This document shows, in pieces, positions 10,686 through 11,314 of a stretch of 11,314 bases of DNA (its first letter is position 1; the number at the start of each line of letters is the position of its first letter). Source of the stretch: JAICWP01 sp035935775 (GTDB lineage Bacteria; Acidobacteriota; Terriglobia; Terriglobales; Acidobacteriaceae); contig DASYWT010000239.1 of assembly GCA_035935775.1 (NCBI GenBank), forward strand, positions 1 through 11,314. Reading direction: 5' to 3'. The notes below the pieces were generated by a model that saw nothing but the letters and a program-made list of their open reading frames with translations, was not told the DNA's origin and searched no databases. The translations under genes and the position numbers were made by a program.

Positions 10686-11314
10686 TACGGTCCGATGATG
10701 CCGCCAACGTTTCGTGAGGCTGGTCGGGCAGCCTCTTTCTCCGTGTACTGCGCGATCACATCCACATACTTCAGCCCGGAGCCGGTGTTGTAGAGAACCA
10801 CCGTGTCATTTGGCTTGAAGAATCCGCTGGCCAGAAGCTTGCGGTAAGCCACCAGCGCCGCCGCTCCTTCCGGTGCGGCGAAAACTCCTTCGGTGCGCGC
10901 CCAGTGCTGCAGCGCTTCCATGATTTCCTGGTCAGTGGCCGCCACCGCGGCGCCTTGGCTCTTGCGCAGAATGTCGAGCATCAGGTAGTCGCCATATGCC
11001 TTGGGCACGCGCAAACCCGCCGCCACGGTGGCCGCGTTGGCCCAGGCGTCGGCTACGGCCTTGTGTTCATCCCATGCTTTAACGATGGGAGCGCAACCGC
11101 TGGCCTGCACGCTGACCATCCTGGGGCGCTGTTTGCCGATCCAGCCCAGCGCTTCCATCTCGTCGAACGCTTTCCACATGCCGATCAGGCCCACCCCGCC
11201 GCCGGTGGGATAGATGATGCCGTCCGGCACCTTCCAGCCCAACTGCTCTACCGCCTCGTAGCCCATGGTCTTCTTGCCTTCCACGCGGAAGGGCTCTTTC
11301 AATGTGGTCACGTC
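10682..11314 (-). CDS. thrC: Threonine synthase, C-terminal part (5' end beyond right edge)
   Basis: PLP-dependent fold type II enzyme that converts O-phosphohomoserine to threonine and phosphate. Only about 210 C-terminal residues are in the window; the frame runs on past the right edge and the GTG at 11311 is an internal valine codon, not the start. Visible features are STLKEP-like TTLKEPFRVEGKKTMGYE, the glycine-rich PLP phosphate loop YPTGGGVGLIG, the segment EGVFAAPEGAAALVA with the conserved PEGAA, and the C-terminal VLYNTGSGLKYVD strand. The PLP-binding lysine is in the missing part. The family could also be read as a threonine-dehydratase-like enzyme, but the order of motifs fits the long threonine synthases. 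It is convergent with the binding-fold gene, 212 bases of repeat-rich DNA between them. Confidence 0.92.
   Translation of the reverse strand, partial: DVTTLKEPFRVEGKKTMGYEAVEQLGWKVPDGIIYPTGGGVGLIGMWKAFDEMEALGWIGKQRPRMVSVQASGCAPIVKAWDEHKAVADAWANAATVAAGLRVPKAYGDYLMLDILRKSQGAAVAATDQEIMEALQHWARTEGVFAAPEGAAALVAYRKLLASGFFKPNDTVVLYNTGSGLKYVDVIAQYTEKEAARPASRNVGGIIGPY

Overview
The window looks like a stretch of chromosome from an Acidobacteriota-type soil bacterium. The grounds are a G+C-rich backbone, a clear bacillithiol glycosyltransferase (BshA), a LytS-type kinase, and gaps crowded with short palindromic and tandem repeats of the sort common in those genomes. This placement is inference from gene content; no rRNA or other marker gene is present.

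Left part (1-1828): the end of a probable integrated element. A partial zinc-finger gene overlaps a tyrosine integrase gene by 4 bases, and the integrase stop codon directly abuts the encoded CCA end of a tRNA-Val(UAC) gene on the opposite strand. The tRNA keeps its own promoter. This is the usual picture of an element inserted into the 3' end of a tRNA gene.

1829-3536: a small two-CxxC zinc-ribbon protein on the minus strand, a promoter region with palindromes, then two stand-alone receiver-domain response regulators on the plus strand.

3818-7343: a YdjC/ChbG/HpnK-family deacetylase, a four-hairpin repeat, bshA, and convergently a LytS-type sensor kinase whose 3' end overlaps that of bshA by 31 bases.

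7344-8180: an 837-bp gene-free gap packed with several repeat families.

8181-11314: a long-form alanyl-tRNA editing protein (AlaX type) on the minus strand, a divergent NMT1/THI5-like periplasmic-binding-fold protein with no signal peptide, and the C-terminal part of threonine synthase running in from the right edge on the minus strand. All three intergenic gaps from 7344 to 10681 are built largely of short-period (7- or 8-bp) tandem repeats and palindromes, and several gene stop codons lie inside or at the edge of these repeats.

The genes do not form one pathway. The most distinctive signals are the integrase/tRNA junction with its coupled zinc-finger gene, the dense heptameric and palindromic repeat architecture, and the cytoplasmic solute-binding-fold protein with a C-A-C-H motif.
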